Assembly (NCBI GenBank): GCA_904420535.1
Contig: CAJFVQ010000005.1
Span: forward strand, 1-37,566
DNA length: 37,566 bases
Reading direction: 5' to 3'
Source of the DNA: Candidatus Cryptoclostridium obscurum
Lineage (GTDB): Bacteria; Bacillota; Dehalobacteriia; UBA7702
Part shown: piece by piece, positions 7,824 through 15,915 of the stretch
Position numbering within the stretch: position 1 is the first letter of the stretch
Layout of the letters: each line of letters opens with the position of its first letter
Notes under the pieces: generated by a model
What the model was told of the DNA's origin: nothing
Database searches by the model: none
What the model saw: the letters and a program-made list of their open reading frames with translations, nothing else
Program-made: the position numbers and the translations under genes

Positions 7824-7851
7824 ATTATACCCAAATTTGAAGGAAAATCAA
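7824..7851 (-). promoter_or_regulatory. Sigma-A promoter of the riboswitch-SLH transcript
   Basis: TTGATT (7846-7851) and TATAAT (7824-7829) on the minus strand are 16 bases apart. The predicted start near 7817 is just before the riboswitch and gives a leader of about 350 bases. Confidence 0.75.
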
Positions 7852-7923
7852 TGAATTACTACGGTTTTAGAGATTCCATTTTGTTATCATTATTTTAATA
7901 GTTAAGTACTATTTAACATGCCC

Positions 7924-7957
7924 TATCAGAAAGTAAGATCTACTTTTTTAACTGATA
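7924..7957. promoter_or_regulatory. Nested inverted repeat between divergent surface loci
   Basis: TATCAG (7924-7929) and CTGATA (7952-7957) flank an inner AAAGTA/TACTTT pair. The element lies between the SLH promoter and the -10 box of the plus-strand operon (7996-8001). It could be a regulator operator or a leader hairpin; the sequence does not decide. Confidence 0.4.
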
Positions 7958-7995
7958 CTTTACGAAACTTCCCTTTCGTTTTTGATGTTCCTTGT

Positions 7996-8001
7996 TATAA
8001 T
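7996..8001 (+). promoter_or_regulatory. -10 box of the three-gene surface operon
   Basis: TATAAT lies 35 bases before the ATG at 8037. No good -35 is visible 16-18 bases upstream (CTTTCG region), which suggests an activator-dependent or weak promoter. Confidence 0.5.
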
Positions 8002-8036
8002 GACCGCATCAGGCAGAAAGGATCAGGACGCCATCA

Positions 8037-8501
8037 ATGAACAAGAAAAAGCGACGTATTGTAATAGCCATTGCATTAGTATTATGCATCACTATGGCGG
8101 CGGTTGCCTTCTATATGTTTGCAGGGAAAGAACAGGGCGATATAGCTACCACCTGGACCAGTAATCAACTTGCTTCTTACGCTTCAGAGAATTCCGGCAT
8201 CAAGGTTCCGGGATATTCCCACCTCTATTTTCCCGCTGATTCGGAAAAAGTTCCCATTACCCTTTGGAATCCCGAAGGCAATGAATGTCTCTTTCGCTTT
8301 ACTTTGACTCTGGAGGAAGAAAACGACATTCTTTACACTTCAGACTTTATCGAACCAGGTATGGCATTGGAGGAAATTACATTAAATCATTCACTCTCCC
8401 CAGGAGATTACCGTCTTCTTATTCAAATTGAACCTTATACCATGGACAAAACAACGCCATTGAACCGTGCCAATGTCACAGCGGATCTCACCGTTCAGTG
8501 A
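8037..8501 (+). CDS. Membrane-anchored extracytoplasmic beta-rich protein (function unknown)
   Basis: 154 residues: a basic MNKKKRR start, one transmembrane helix at about 8-29, and an outward-facing beta-rich domain at 35-154. The domain has the pattern IKVPGYSHLYFPADSEKVPI, LWNPEGNECLFRF, IEPGMALEEI and PGDYRLLIQI. I have the impression that such short anchored IPGY-type domains recur beside surface genes in Firmicutes, but I cannot name a curated family. The fold (Asn-rich turn after strand 2, then an exposed edge) recalls the peptidoglycan-binding DUF916 domain of WxL-interacting proteins in reduced form, which is inference only. It is the first gene of an operon, 57 bases before a secreted beta protein and a sortase substrate. 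The start is supported by AAAGGA upstream. It could act as an assembly factor or chaperone for the secreted partner. Confidence 0.78.
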   Translation: MNKKKRRIVIAIALVLCITMAAVAFYMFAGKEQGDIATTWTSNQLASYASENSGIKVPGYSHLYFPADSEKVPITLWNPEGNECLFRFTLTLEEENDILYTSDFIEPGMALEEITLNHSLSPGDYRLLIQIEPYTMDKTTPLNRANVTADLTVQ

Positions 8502-8558
8502 ACCACGATTCAAGATGCGTTTCAATAAAAATTTATACTTATTCTATGGAGGAAACCT

Positions 8559-9083
8559 ATGAAAAAATTAATCTCTACTGTCGTAGCGACAGTCATGTGT
8601 CTCGGTTTTTCCATGCCTTTGGCGGCGGGAACCATAAACCAAGACTCTGCAGACACTTTGGGCACTGACTTTACTTGTACTGTGGAAAACAACCCCACAT
8701 ACACCGTAACAATTCCTTCGGCCGTCACCATTTCCCAAAACGGTACCGTGGTTGACATCACTGCCGAAAACGTCGCGAATCTTGGCGACCAAGAAATCTC
8801 CGTTACCATTGGAGGAACCGACTACTTCCGTAATCAACTGGTCCTTGAAGGGGAAGCCAGCAATGGTCAAAAGAAAGTACTTCGTTACCAAATCATCAAA
8901 TCCGACGGCACTGCCATTGAAACCACAGGCACCGATACTGCCACCGGCACAGAATTAGCAGCTTTCACCGAAGACGGTACCGTCAACTATACTGTGAAAC
9001 CCGTAATTGCTGCATCTACCAGCAAAGGTGTTACCTATACTGGTAGCATGACCTACGGTATTTCCTTGGTCGATGCACAGTAA
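8559..9083 (+). CDS. Secreted beta-sandwich surface protein, WxL-like or pilin-like (unassigned)
   Basis: 174 residues with a classical signal peptide (MKKLISTVVATVMCLGFSMP, cleavage after about residue 24) and a wholly beta-rich mature part. The segments YTVTIPSAVTIS, EISVTIGG and a C-terminal YTGSMTYGISLVD are typical of WxL-like and pilin-like Gram-positive surface proteins, in which the last strand ends the polypeptide. No WxL tryptophan motif and no anchor are visible, so it must be released or held by a partner, perhaps one of the two membrane-linked neighbours. A strong GGAGGAAACCT ribosome binding site precedes the ATG. Its last 11 bases overlap the start of the next gene, which implies coupled synthesis. 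Thr/Asn-rich and free of conserved catalytic residues, it looks structural or adhesive. Confidence 0.78.
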   Translation: MKKLISTVVATVMCLGFSMPLAAGTINQDSADTLGTDFTCTVENNPTYTVTIPSAVTISQNGTVVDITAENVANLGDQEISVTIGGTDYFRNQLVLEGEASNGQKKVLRYQIIKSDGTAIETTGTDTATGTELAAFTEDGTVNYTVKPVIAASTSKGVTYTGSMTYGISLVDAQ

Positions 9084-9402
9084 TCAAAAACGTGCCGGAC
9101 AATTTATCACAACCTTTGGACTGACCGTTATGCTATGCATTTTTCTCCTTTCTCCGCAGCTGTTGGGAGCCGAAACCGTCAACCCAGCGGAGGAAGGAAC
9201 CTCCTTCCTTTTCGTTTACCCTGACGATCATGAAGAAAATTCAACGGATGTACCTAACAACCAAGAGATGTCGCCTCCTACAGGGGACAACCACATCTCC
9301 CCCAAAAGCCTATTATTTTTTTCTATCATTTTCTTATGTGCCACAATATTGTGTTTCCGGCAAAAAAATCAATACTACAAAAAAATCAATACTATGTATT
9401 AA
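9073..9402 (+). CDS. Small sortase-anchored surface protein with PPTGD motif
   Basis: 109 residues. An N-terminal signal peptide (about 1-33) precedes a short acidic segment, then SPPTGD (PPTGD at 68-72), a hydrophobic helix (about 79-95) and a basic tail (RQKNQYYKK). This is the order of a cell-wall sorting signal. PPTGD-type variants of LPxTG are common sortase substrates in Clostridia. After processing only about 35 residues would remain exposed, too few for an independent adhesin, so it may serve as an anchor or spacer for the secreted neighbour. The gene has no clear ribosome binding site; its ATG overlaps the previous stop by 11 bases, so translation is probably coupled. No sortase gene lies in this window. 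Confidence 0.72.
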   Translation: MHSNQKRAGQFITTFGLTVMLCIFLLSPQLLGAETVNPAEEGTSFLFVYPDDHEENSTDVPNNQEMSPPTGDNHISPKSLLFFSIIFLCATILCFRQKNQYYKKINTMY

Positions 9403-9419
9403 AAAAATAATGCTTAACA

Positions 9420-9448
9420 AACAACGTCCCTAGTTCAGGGACGTTGTT
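9420..9448 (+). terminator. Terminator of the surface operon
   Basis: A 12-bp perfect stem (AACAACGTCCCT with AGGGACGTTGTT, 9420-9431 and 9437-9448) and a 5-base loop, followed by TATTAAAT. It is 18 bases after the last stop. It may also serve the convergent lipase gene. Confidence 0.8.
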
Positions 9449-9537
9449 TATTAAATCCTACGACGATATCCGCAGGTTGCTTTTTATTTCCAAACCAAAT
9501 CATCTAACCAAGGGACAGTTCCTCCTTAAGCTGCCTT

Positions 9538-10302
9538 TTATATTTCTGCCAGCCATTCCAAAAGAAGGTACCAAAATCGACGCCAATCATAATTACAATG
9601 AGACTTTTTCCTGCGATTATCCACAACATCACGGTGGGAGACACCGGAGAGCAATTGATGATTTTTGCTCCATCTGGCAGAATCTGGAGATACCAATCCA
9701 TCGGTCTCCCCGTCCCAATGAGTCAAACAGTGCGCCAAACAAGCCATTCCATAGTCGCGGTGCCCCTGGGCTAACACAGCGCCAAAGCTGCGATAAACAA
9801 TGCCGGGGACATCGGGGTTGTTTTGGTTAAATTCCGCCATGGCAGCGGGAGTCAGGGAGTGGACCACGGACACCACATCCGGGGCAAGATCGCCCCGTTG
9901 CCGCCAATACATTTCCAAAAAACGTCCAATAAAATGAAGTCTCAGAGGACGTTTTTCCCAAATAGCAGCTGTCCGAGAGCCTTGGTGAGGCGTGGACAAC
10001 GTCGTTACTGAGGCAACAAAGGGAGCAAATTCCATGGTAGAGACTAAATATCTTGCTTCCAACCCTCCTTTAGAATGAGCAATCAGATGCACTTTTTCAC
10101 ATGACTCCGATGATAAAATTCTCTTTATTTGCCAGCGGTATAATTCACAATTATGAGCAATGGTTCCCCAGGCATCACCGTAAAGCAAATAACATTTTTT
10201 CCCTTGTTCTTCGATCATTTGAGGGATTCTGCCAAAATAATGATGCTTACCGTCATTGCGACAGTTAGTACCGTGAATCAACAAAATCGGGTAATCATTC
10301 AT
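9538..10302 (-). CDS. Alpha/beta hydrolase, triacylglycerol lipase-like
   Basis: 254-residue esterase/lipase without signal peptide, so probably cytoplasmic. Near the N-terminus ILLIHGTN carries the HG oxyanion motif. The nucleophile elbow is AHSKGG with Ser77 (A-H-S-x-G-G form), followed by the family-typical LSTPHQGS. The acid is probably Asp201 in TDGLVSPDSARW, and the base His223 in GVSHRD, which completes a Ser-Asp-His triad. This arrangement matches the Gram-positive lipase class related to Pseudomonas-type class I lipases and PGAP1-like esterases. The start is supported by AGAGGAAGATGAGAT upstream. It follows the prsA terminator on the same strand with only about 29 bases between, so it probably has its own promoter. 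The natural substrate cannot be told. Confidence 0.82.
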   Translation of the reverse strand: MNDYPILLIHGTNCRNDGKHHYFGRIPQMIEEQGKKCYLLYGDAWGTIAHNCELYRWQIKRILSSESCEKVHLIAHSKGGLEARYLVSTMEFAPFVASVTTLSTPHQGSRTAAIWEKRPLRLHFIGRFLEMYWRQRGDLAPDVVSVVHSLTPAAMAEFNQNNPDVPGIVYRSFGAVLAQGHRDYGMACLAHCLTHWDGETDGLVSPDSARWSKNHQLLSGVSHRDVVDNRRKKSHCNYDWRRFWYLLLEWLAEI

Positions 10303-10330
10303 ATCTCATCTTCCTCTTTCCCAAATCGTG

Positions 10331-10358
10331 AAAAAGGAGCCGCATACGCGGCTCCTTT
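10331..10358 (-). terminator. Terminator of the pth-mfd-prsA unit
   Basis: An 8-bp GC-rich stem (GGAGCCGC 10336-10343 with GCGGCTCC 10348-10355), followed on the minus strand by TTTTT (10331-10335). It lies 13 bases after the prsA stop. Confidence 0.88.
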
Positions 10359-10370
10359 GGCATGTTTGGT

Positions 10371-11507
10371 TTATTCGGCATTTGCGTTATCGGAAGAGTC
10401 GCTACCGGAATCGTCAGCTGCGGCATCATCGGTAGTTTCGCCATTGGAATCGTCGGCAGCGGTGTCATCGACTGCTGTGTCGCCGGAATCATCCTCTTCC
10501 TTGATCTCATTGCCTTCTTCGTCATAATATACGATTACAGCATCGGCCTCAAATTCATCCATATATGCAGTTAACTGGTCAGAACGCTGGCTGGCCAAAT
10601 CATCGTCAATAATGCCCTGCAATACTTCATCGAGGTTATCTTCACTGGTCATATCATCAATTTTAATGATATGATAACCGTAAGAGGAACGCACAGGTTC
10701 TTCAGTATATGCCCCAACTTCTGTCAATTCAAAGGCAGCGTTGGTAAATTCTTCCACATAGCTGCTGCCTTCCCTTGTAAAGGCTCCTTCCAGAGCACCG
10801 CCATTTTCAGCACTGCCGGTATCATCGGAATTTTCTTTGGCCAACTCCGCAAAATCGGCGCCATTATCCAATTCTGCAATTAATTCCTTAGCTTTTTCTT
10901 CTGCTGCGGCCCATTCCTCATCAGTGTAAATGGTATAGCCTTCATCGTCGGTTTCCGTTTCTCTGTCGCCGGCGTCAGGCATTACCAAAATATGGGATAC
11001 CGTACGGGTATTGTATGCTTCAGGATCAGCGTCATAAATTTCTCGGGCTTCTTCCTCTGTCATAGTTGCTTCAGGAACTAAAGATTCGGAAATCTTTTCC
11101 TGACAAAGCGAAACAGCATAGCTATTACGGAAAAAATCCAAATCTAGGCCAAACGAGCCGATATAATCCTCTCCCGTATTTACATCGCCATACATGGCTG
11201 TCAACTGTTCTTCATAATATTCGTTAATTTCATCCTTGGTAGGATAGCAATCCAGTTCTTCAGCGGCCTGTTCCACTAATTTGGTATTGACCAATTCCTG
11301 CACTACCGTATCGCGCATAGCCAAAAGCTGCTCATTTTCCATGGAATAACCGTTGGCCTCATAAATACTGAGGACATTATCCAAATACTCTGTATAATCG
11401 TCGTTAGAAATATCCTCTCCATTTACCGTTGCCACGTTGTTCCCACCGCAGCTTGCCAGTGCGAACATCATTAAAAGGCCAACAAAAGCTGTAAGTAATT
11501 TCTTCAT
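10371..11507 (-). CDS. prsA: Foldase lipoprotein, peptidyl-prolyl isomerase PrsA-like
   Basis: 378-residue lipoprotein that assists folding of exported proteins outside the membrane. The signal peptide ends in a lipobox (LASC) with the acylated cysteine at position 20, followed by GGNN. A SurA/PrsA-type N-terminal helical domain (about 22-165) precedes a parvulin rotamase domain (about 168-285). That domain shows SHILV near its start, then FAELAKENSDDTGSAENGG, and YGYHIIKI near its end. The last 50 or so residues are a low-complexity acidic Asp/Ser/Thr/Ala tail, unusual for PrsA, which normally ends basic. Two large surface proteins in the same window are plausible clients. It lies 51 bases after mfd on the same strand and is probably co-transcribed with pth-mfd. 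Confidence 0.9.
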   Translation of the reverse strand: MKKLLTAFVGLLMMFALASCGGNNVATVNGEDISNDDYTEYLDNVLSIYEANGYSMENEQLLAMRDTVVQELVNTKLVEQAAEELDCYPTKDEINEYYEEQLTAMYGDVNTGEDYIGSFGLDLDFFRNSYAVSLCQEKISESLVPEATMTEEEAREIYDADPEAYNTRTVSHILVMPDAGDRETETDDEGYTIYTDEEWAAAEEKAKELIAELDNGADFAELAKENSDDTGSAENGGALEGAFTREGSSYVEEFTNAAFELTEVGAYTEEPVRSSYGYHIIKIDDMTSEDNLDEVLQGIIDDDLASQRSDQLTAYMDEFEADAVIVYYDEEGNEIKEEDDSGDTAVDDTAADDSNGETTDDAAADDSGSDSSDNANAE

Positions 11508-11558
11508 GCTGTTTCAAGCTCCACCTTTCTACGTTTTGTGAAATCAATATTATATATA

Positions 11559-14500
11559 TTACACACTATTTTCGTTTTCCCTCTTTTCTAAAAGATAAAC
11601 AAAAATTTTTATGAGTAAAAGTAATGCCTTCACATTGGAAAGTTTATCGCATCGCACTGTCATTTCTAGATTTTCGCTCATTTTAAATCCGAAACGGCGA
11701 CCAAACTTCCCTATCAAATCGCCAATATCACGGCTCTCTATATGATTAAGCCCTTTGAATGTGACCAAAAAAGAATGATTCTGTTGTGAAATTGCGATAA
11801 TTCCAAGTTTTTCCGCTAAAATTTTAAGACGCGCTACCAAAAATAAATGATAAACGCTATCGGGAACAGCACCAAAACGATCTTCAATTTCGTTGAGTAA
11901 AGTTTTTAATTGTGACTGATTGCGAATTTCAGCAATTTTTTTATACAACTCAATTTTAATATCACTGTCTCCGATATAATCATCGGGCAAATAAGCGGAA
12001 CAAGCGACGTCAATGGCAACTTCCATCCGCTCTTCGGGAACTTTCTCTCCTTTCAGACGTTGCACTTCCTCGGACAACAGCTGGCAGTACATATCAAAGC
12101 CAACGGAAGCCATATGACCGTGTTGTTCCGGCCCCAAAAGATTACCGACGCCGCGGATTTCCATATCTCTCAAGGCGATTTTAAAGCCGGATCCCAGTTC
12201 CGTATAGTCCCTTATGGCTGCCAACCGCTTTTTCGCGGGCATGGCCAGGAGTTCGCCTTTGCGATAAAAGAAATAGGCATATCCCTGTTTGCGACTGCGG
12301 CCCACGCGCCCGCGCAACTGATACATCTGAGATAACCCCAAACGATCCGATTCATCCACAATTAAAGTATTGACATTGGGAAAATCCAATCCAGATTCCA
12401 CAATGGTGGTAGCCAATAAAATATCGGCCTCACCGTTTAGAAAATCCACCATAACCCGCTCCAACTCCCCTTCGGCCATTTGGCCGTGACCTACCAAGAT
12501 CCGGGCTTCGGGTACCAAACGATGTAAATCATCGGCAACGTCCTCAATATCTTCCACTCGGTTGTGAATAAAATAAATCTGACCATCCCTGAGTATTTCT
12601 CGAACAATGGCTTCTTTGATAACACGATTCTGGCGCTCCATCACATAGGTTTGTACCGGCTGGCGGAAAGCAGGTGGGGTTTCAATAATGCTAATATCCC
12701 TCACCCCCAACAAAGACATATGAAGAGTCCTGGGGATGGGGGTTGCCGACATGGATAAAACATCGACATTCTTCTTTAATTCTTTAATTTTTTCTTTATG
12801 GGCCACACCGAATCGCTGTTCTTCATCGATGACGAGAAGTCCCAGATCGTGAAAATTCACCCGTTTTCCGAAAAGCATATGGGTGCCAATGACGATATCA
12901 ACGGTCCCTGCCGCCAATCCCCTTAAAACTTCATTCACTTCTTTGCGAGATTTAAAACGGGAAAGACCGCCAATGGTAACACCAAACTTGGCCAAACGCT
13001 CACGGAATGTCCGCTCGTGCTGCTGCGCCAGGACTGTAGTGGGAACCAGAATAGCGCATTGCTTGCCGTCCAGTACCGCTTTGAAGGCAGCCCGAAGGGC
13101 CACTTCTGTTTTACCATATCCCACATCGCCACAAAGAAGGCGATCCATAGGCTTTTCCGCTTCCATATCGGCTTTTACATCGCTGATGGCATCAAGCTGA
13201 TCAGGTGTTTCTTCATAAGGGAAATCCTGTTCCATTTCCCTAAGCCACGACGTATCCTTGGAAAATGCAAATCCTTTTTCTGCTTCTCGCTGGGCATAAA
13301 GTTTTAAAAGTTCTCCTGCCATCTCTTGAACAGAACAACGCACTTTTGCTTTGGTGGCTTTCCATTCTTTACCTCCCAATTGGTTCACTTTGGGCGGTAT
13401 ATCGGTATTGCCAATATATTTCTGCAACAAATCCAGTTGATCCGTAGGGACATAAAGCTTATCCTGACCTCGATAGCGAATATTCAGATAATCTCGTTCC
13501 GTATCGCCGACTTTTAAATGTTCAATTCCCATGTATTGACCAATACCGTGGTTTTCATGGACAACATAGTCGCCCTCTTTCAAATCTACAAAGGATTGAA
13601 TGGCCTTTCCTTTTTCCTTCTTCCGTCGTTTGCCGGAGCGTTGCGATTCTTCCACACGTTGGAATAAATCAATACTACTAATGACCCAGGCAGGAATCTG
13701 ATAGAATTCCGCGCTTTTTTCCAAAGGAAATCGGCATAAACGATAATTATGCAAGTGCCATGTCTCAGCAAAGCCCTTCATCTGCTCCAATGCCGCATCA
13801 TCATTGCCACAGAGAACAACTGTTCCCTGTTCCGAAAGCTCCTGCAATTCCATGCCTCGCTCCTGGCGCTCTCTGTGGAAGGAAAACTCTCGCAGCGGCG
13901 GTGAAAGAGACTCCTGGACATCCAGGCCTGTAGGCCCTGGCAAAAAGGCCAAATGAAGCAGGTTGCAATGGTTCAAGGAAGTCCATATTTCAGCTTGACT
14001 GCGGTAATTTTTCAGATAAGACGGCCAGACCTCTCCCTCTAAAAACAATTCCTGATAAAAATCCAGCAGTTCCTCATCACCTTCATCCAATGTTTTCCGC
14101 AGATCATCTCCTTCTTCCACAACGACGATTCCGTCTCCCAGATAGTCTTCCAAAGCCCCGCACTTCTCGTAAAAATATGGCAAAAGCTGTTCTAAATCAT
14201 TGGAACGCAGTCCTTCTCGCACCGCGTCACAAAGGCGGTTAGACTTATCAATGCACTGTTTTTTTTGAGGCCCCTTAAGTTTTTTAGCCGCTGCCACGGC
14301 TTCGGTTTTTAAGGAAGCGAGTCCTTCCTCGATCCGCTCCTTGGGAAAAATCAATTCTGCGGCGGGAACAATCACCGCCTCCTTAACTGTTCCCAGAGAA
14401 GTCTGTTTTTCCGGATCAAAAAGTCGGATGGATTCTAATTCATCATCGAAAAAATCAAGGCGGAAAGGATATTTTGCCGCCGGAGAATAGATATCCACAA

Positions 14501-15035
14501 TACTACCACGGAGACTGAAGGAACCGGATTCTTCCGTCAATACTTCCCTGCGGTAGCCCAAATCCACTAAGCGTTCTACCAGCGTCTCAAGGCTAACAGA
14601 ATCTCCTTCCTTCACGGAGAAAGACATGGTTTGCCATACGGTCGGCGGCACCAAATACTGAGCCATGGATCCAGCAGATGCCACGGCAAAAAAAGGCTTT
14701 TTCGACAAAAGCCCATGCAACACCCGTAACCTTTGACGGCTTGGTTCCAAATTACCCGCTGCCGTTTCATAGGGAAGCAATTCCCTCCGCGGGTAATATC
14801 CTACGCGATCTGTTGCCAGAAATCGTGTGGCCATGCGACTGATCTTCTTCGCCCGCTCCTCACTTTTCGTTACATAAAGAATATTTTTTCCCTGCTCCGC
14901 CGTGAGAGAAACAGCAAGGATCACCTTACATTCATCGGTCAAACCCGTAAATTCAAAGCGACCTCCCTCTTCTGCCAATCGACGATACAAGGGCATTTCT
15001 TTCCATAAAAAATCCAGTTGTTCCACTTTCATCAT
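11559..15035 (-). CDS. mfd: Transcription-repair coupling factor Mfd
   Basis: 1,158-residue DNA translocase that removes RNA polymerase stalled at lesions and recruits UvrA. The N-terminal UvrB-like region (about 1-400) contains PRRELLPYE. The RNA-polymerase-interacting domain starts near residue 490 (NHGIGQYMGIEHL). Walker A is GDVGYGKTEVA (about 635) and the helicase motif II is DEEQRFG (about 739). SATPIPRTLHMSL, VESGLDFPN and QLRGRVGRS (motifs III, V and VI) follow, then the TRCF C-terminal domain. Length matches the family (1,150-1,180). Two adjacent ATG codons exist (15035 and 15032); AAAGGA serves either. The C-terminus ends in a basic/hydrophobic LLEKRENENSV. The gene order pth-mfd-prsA with spoVT nearby is a classic Firmicutes arrangement. 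Confidence 0.97.
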   Translation of the reverse strand: MMKVEQLDFLWKEMPLYRRLAEEGGRFEFTGLTDECKVILAVSLTAEQGKNILYVTKSEERAKKISRMATRFLATDRVGYYPRRELLPYETAAGNLEPSRQRLRVLHGLLSKKPFFAVASAGSMAQYLVPPTVWQTMSFSVKEGDSVSLETLVERLVDLGYRREVLTEESGSFSLRGSIVDIYSPAAKYPFRLDFFDDELESIRLFDPEKQTSLGTVKEAVIVPAAELIFPKERIEEGLASLKTEAVAAAKKLKGPQKKQCIDKSNRLCDAVREGLRSNDLEQLLPYFYEKCGALEDYLGDGIVVVEEGDDLRKTLDEGDEELLDFYQELFLEGEVWPSYLKNYRSQAEIWTSLNHCNLLHLAFLPGPTGLDVQESLSPPLREFSFHRERQERGMELQELSEQGTVVLCGNDDAALEQMKGFAETWHLHNYRLCRFPLEKSAEFYQIPAWVISSIDLFQRVEESQRSGKRRKKEKGKAIQSFVDLKEGDYVVHENHGIGQYMGIEHLKVGDTERDYLNIRYRGQDKLYVPTDQLDLLQKYIGNTDIPPKVNQLGGKEWKATKAKVRCSVQEMAGELLKLYAQREAEKGFAFSKDTSWLREMEQDFPYEETPDQLDAISDVKADMEAEKPMDRLLCGDVGYGKTEVALRAAFKAVLDGKQCAILVPTTVLAQQHERTFRERLAKFGVTIGGLSRFKSRKEVNEVLRGLAAGTVDIVIGTHMLFGKRVNFHDLGLLVIDEEQRFGVAHKEKIKELKKNVDVLSMSATPIPRTLHMSLLGVRDISIIETPPAFRQPVQTYVMERQNRVIKEAIVREILRDGQIYFIHNRVEDIEDVADDLHRLVPEARILVGHGQMAEGELERVMVDFLNGEADILLATTIVESGLDFPNVNTLIVDESDRLGLSQMYQLRGRVGRSRKQGYAYFFYRKGELLAMPAKKRLAAIRDYTELGSGFKIALRDMEIRGVGNLLGPEQHGHMASVGFDMYCQLLSEEVQRLKGEKVPEERMEVAIDVACSAYLPDDYIGDSDIKIELYKKIAEIRNQSQLKTLLNEIEDRFGAVPDSVYHLFLVARLKILAEKLGIIAISQQNHSFLVTFKGLNHIESRDIGDLIGKFGRRFGFKMSENLEMTVRCDKLSNVKALLLLIKIFVYLLEKRENENSV

Positions 15036-15081
15036 GGTTCCTTTGTTAGTCCTTTTTTATTTTATGTCTATCCCCAAAAGT

Positions 15082-15711
15082 TCATGCCTTTTCAGGTTGT
15101 TCCGAGGATTCCTCTTTCTCTTTTTCTTCCTTTGGCGGCTTCGGCAATTTGGAAAAAACATTGTAACGATTCATTGCTTCGTCGATGCCCCGATCCAACC
15201 AGAGGAAAGCGCAATCGCGCCCTTTTTCCATCATATTGGCAATCAGCTTCCATTCTTCCTCTCCAAAATGTCCCAAAACGTGATCGATGACGTCATCGCC
15301 GCGCCCCCGTCCAATGCCGATCTTTAACCGCGGAAAATCTTCCCCATCCAAATGGGCAATGATGGACTTCAAACCATTGTGACCACCGCTACTGCCTTTG
15401 GGACGCAGTTTCATGGTTCCGGCAGGCAAAGACAAATCATCAACAATGACAAGAATTTCTTCATTGTCAATTTTATAATAACGGGCAATCTCACCAACAC
15501 ATTGACCGCTGAGATTCATATAAGTTTGGGGTTTTACCAAAATTACTTTCTCCCCATTGCGAAATACTTCGCAACAAAGCCCCATAAAATTTTTTTGCGT
15601 TATTTCCACACCCAATTCGTCAGCGATTAAATCCGCTGTAATAAATCCCACATTATGGCGGGTAGCTTCATATTTTTTTCCGGGGTTTCCCAACCCTACG
15701 ATCATTTTCAT
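15082..15711 (-). CDS. pth: Peptidyl-tRNA hydrolase
   Basis: 209-residue enzyme that frees stalled tRNAs by cutting the ester bond of peptidyl-tRNA. The family motifs are all visible: GLGNPGKKYEATRHNVGF with the catalytic His about 20, YMNLSG with the substrate-binding Asn, VDDLSLPAGTMKLRPKGSSG, and GIGRGRGDDVIDHVLG. The last 20 residues form a Lys/Glu/Pro-rich tail (PPKEEKEKEESSEQ) that extends past the usual end of about 190 residues. A GAAAGG ribosome binding site lies 11 bases before the ATG. It is the first gene of the probable pth-mfd-prsA transcript, 46 bases before mfd. The upstream 204 bases hold AT-rich promoter-like DNA shared with the divergent PRC-barrel gene; I could not settle on -35/-10 boxes. 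Confidence 0.96.
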   Translation of the reverse strand: MKMIVGLGNPGKKYEATRHNVGFITADLIADELGVEITQKNFMGLCCEVFRNGEKVILVKPQTYMNLSGQCVGEIARYYKIDNEEILVIVDDLSLPAGTMKLRPKGSSGGHNGLKSIIAHLDGEDFPRLKIGIGRGRGDDVIDHVLGHFGEEEWKLIANMMEKGRDCAFLWLDRGIDEAMNRYNVFSKLPKPPKEEKEKEESSEQPEKA

Positions 15712-15915
15712 ATCATTTCAAACCTTTCTTTAGGCCACCAATTCATTAAGGAAATCAGCCAACGACCAAAATTCCAAAGCACGGTATGATGCAACCGATC
15801 ACTTTGGTTCCTATTTATTTTTATTTTATCATATTTGAAAGGAAATAAACATACCATTTCCTGAAAGTATTCTTTCCACAATAATCAAACACGGAAAAGA
15901 AAGAGAGGCATTGCC

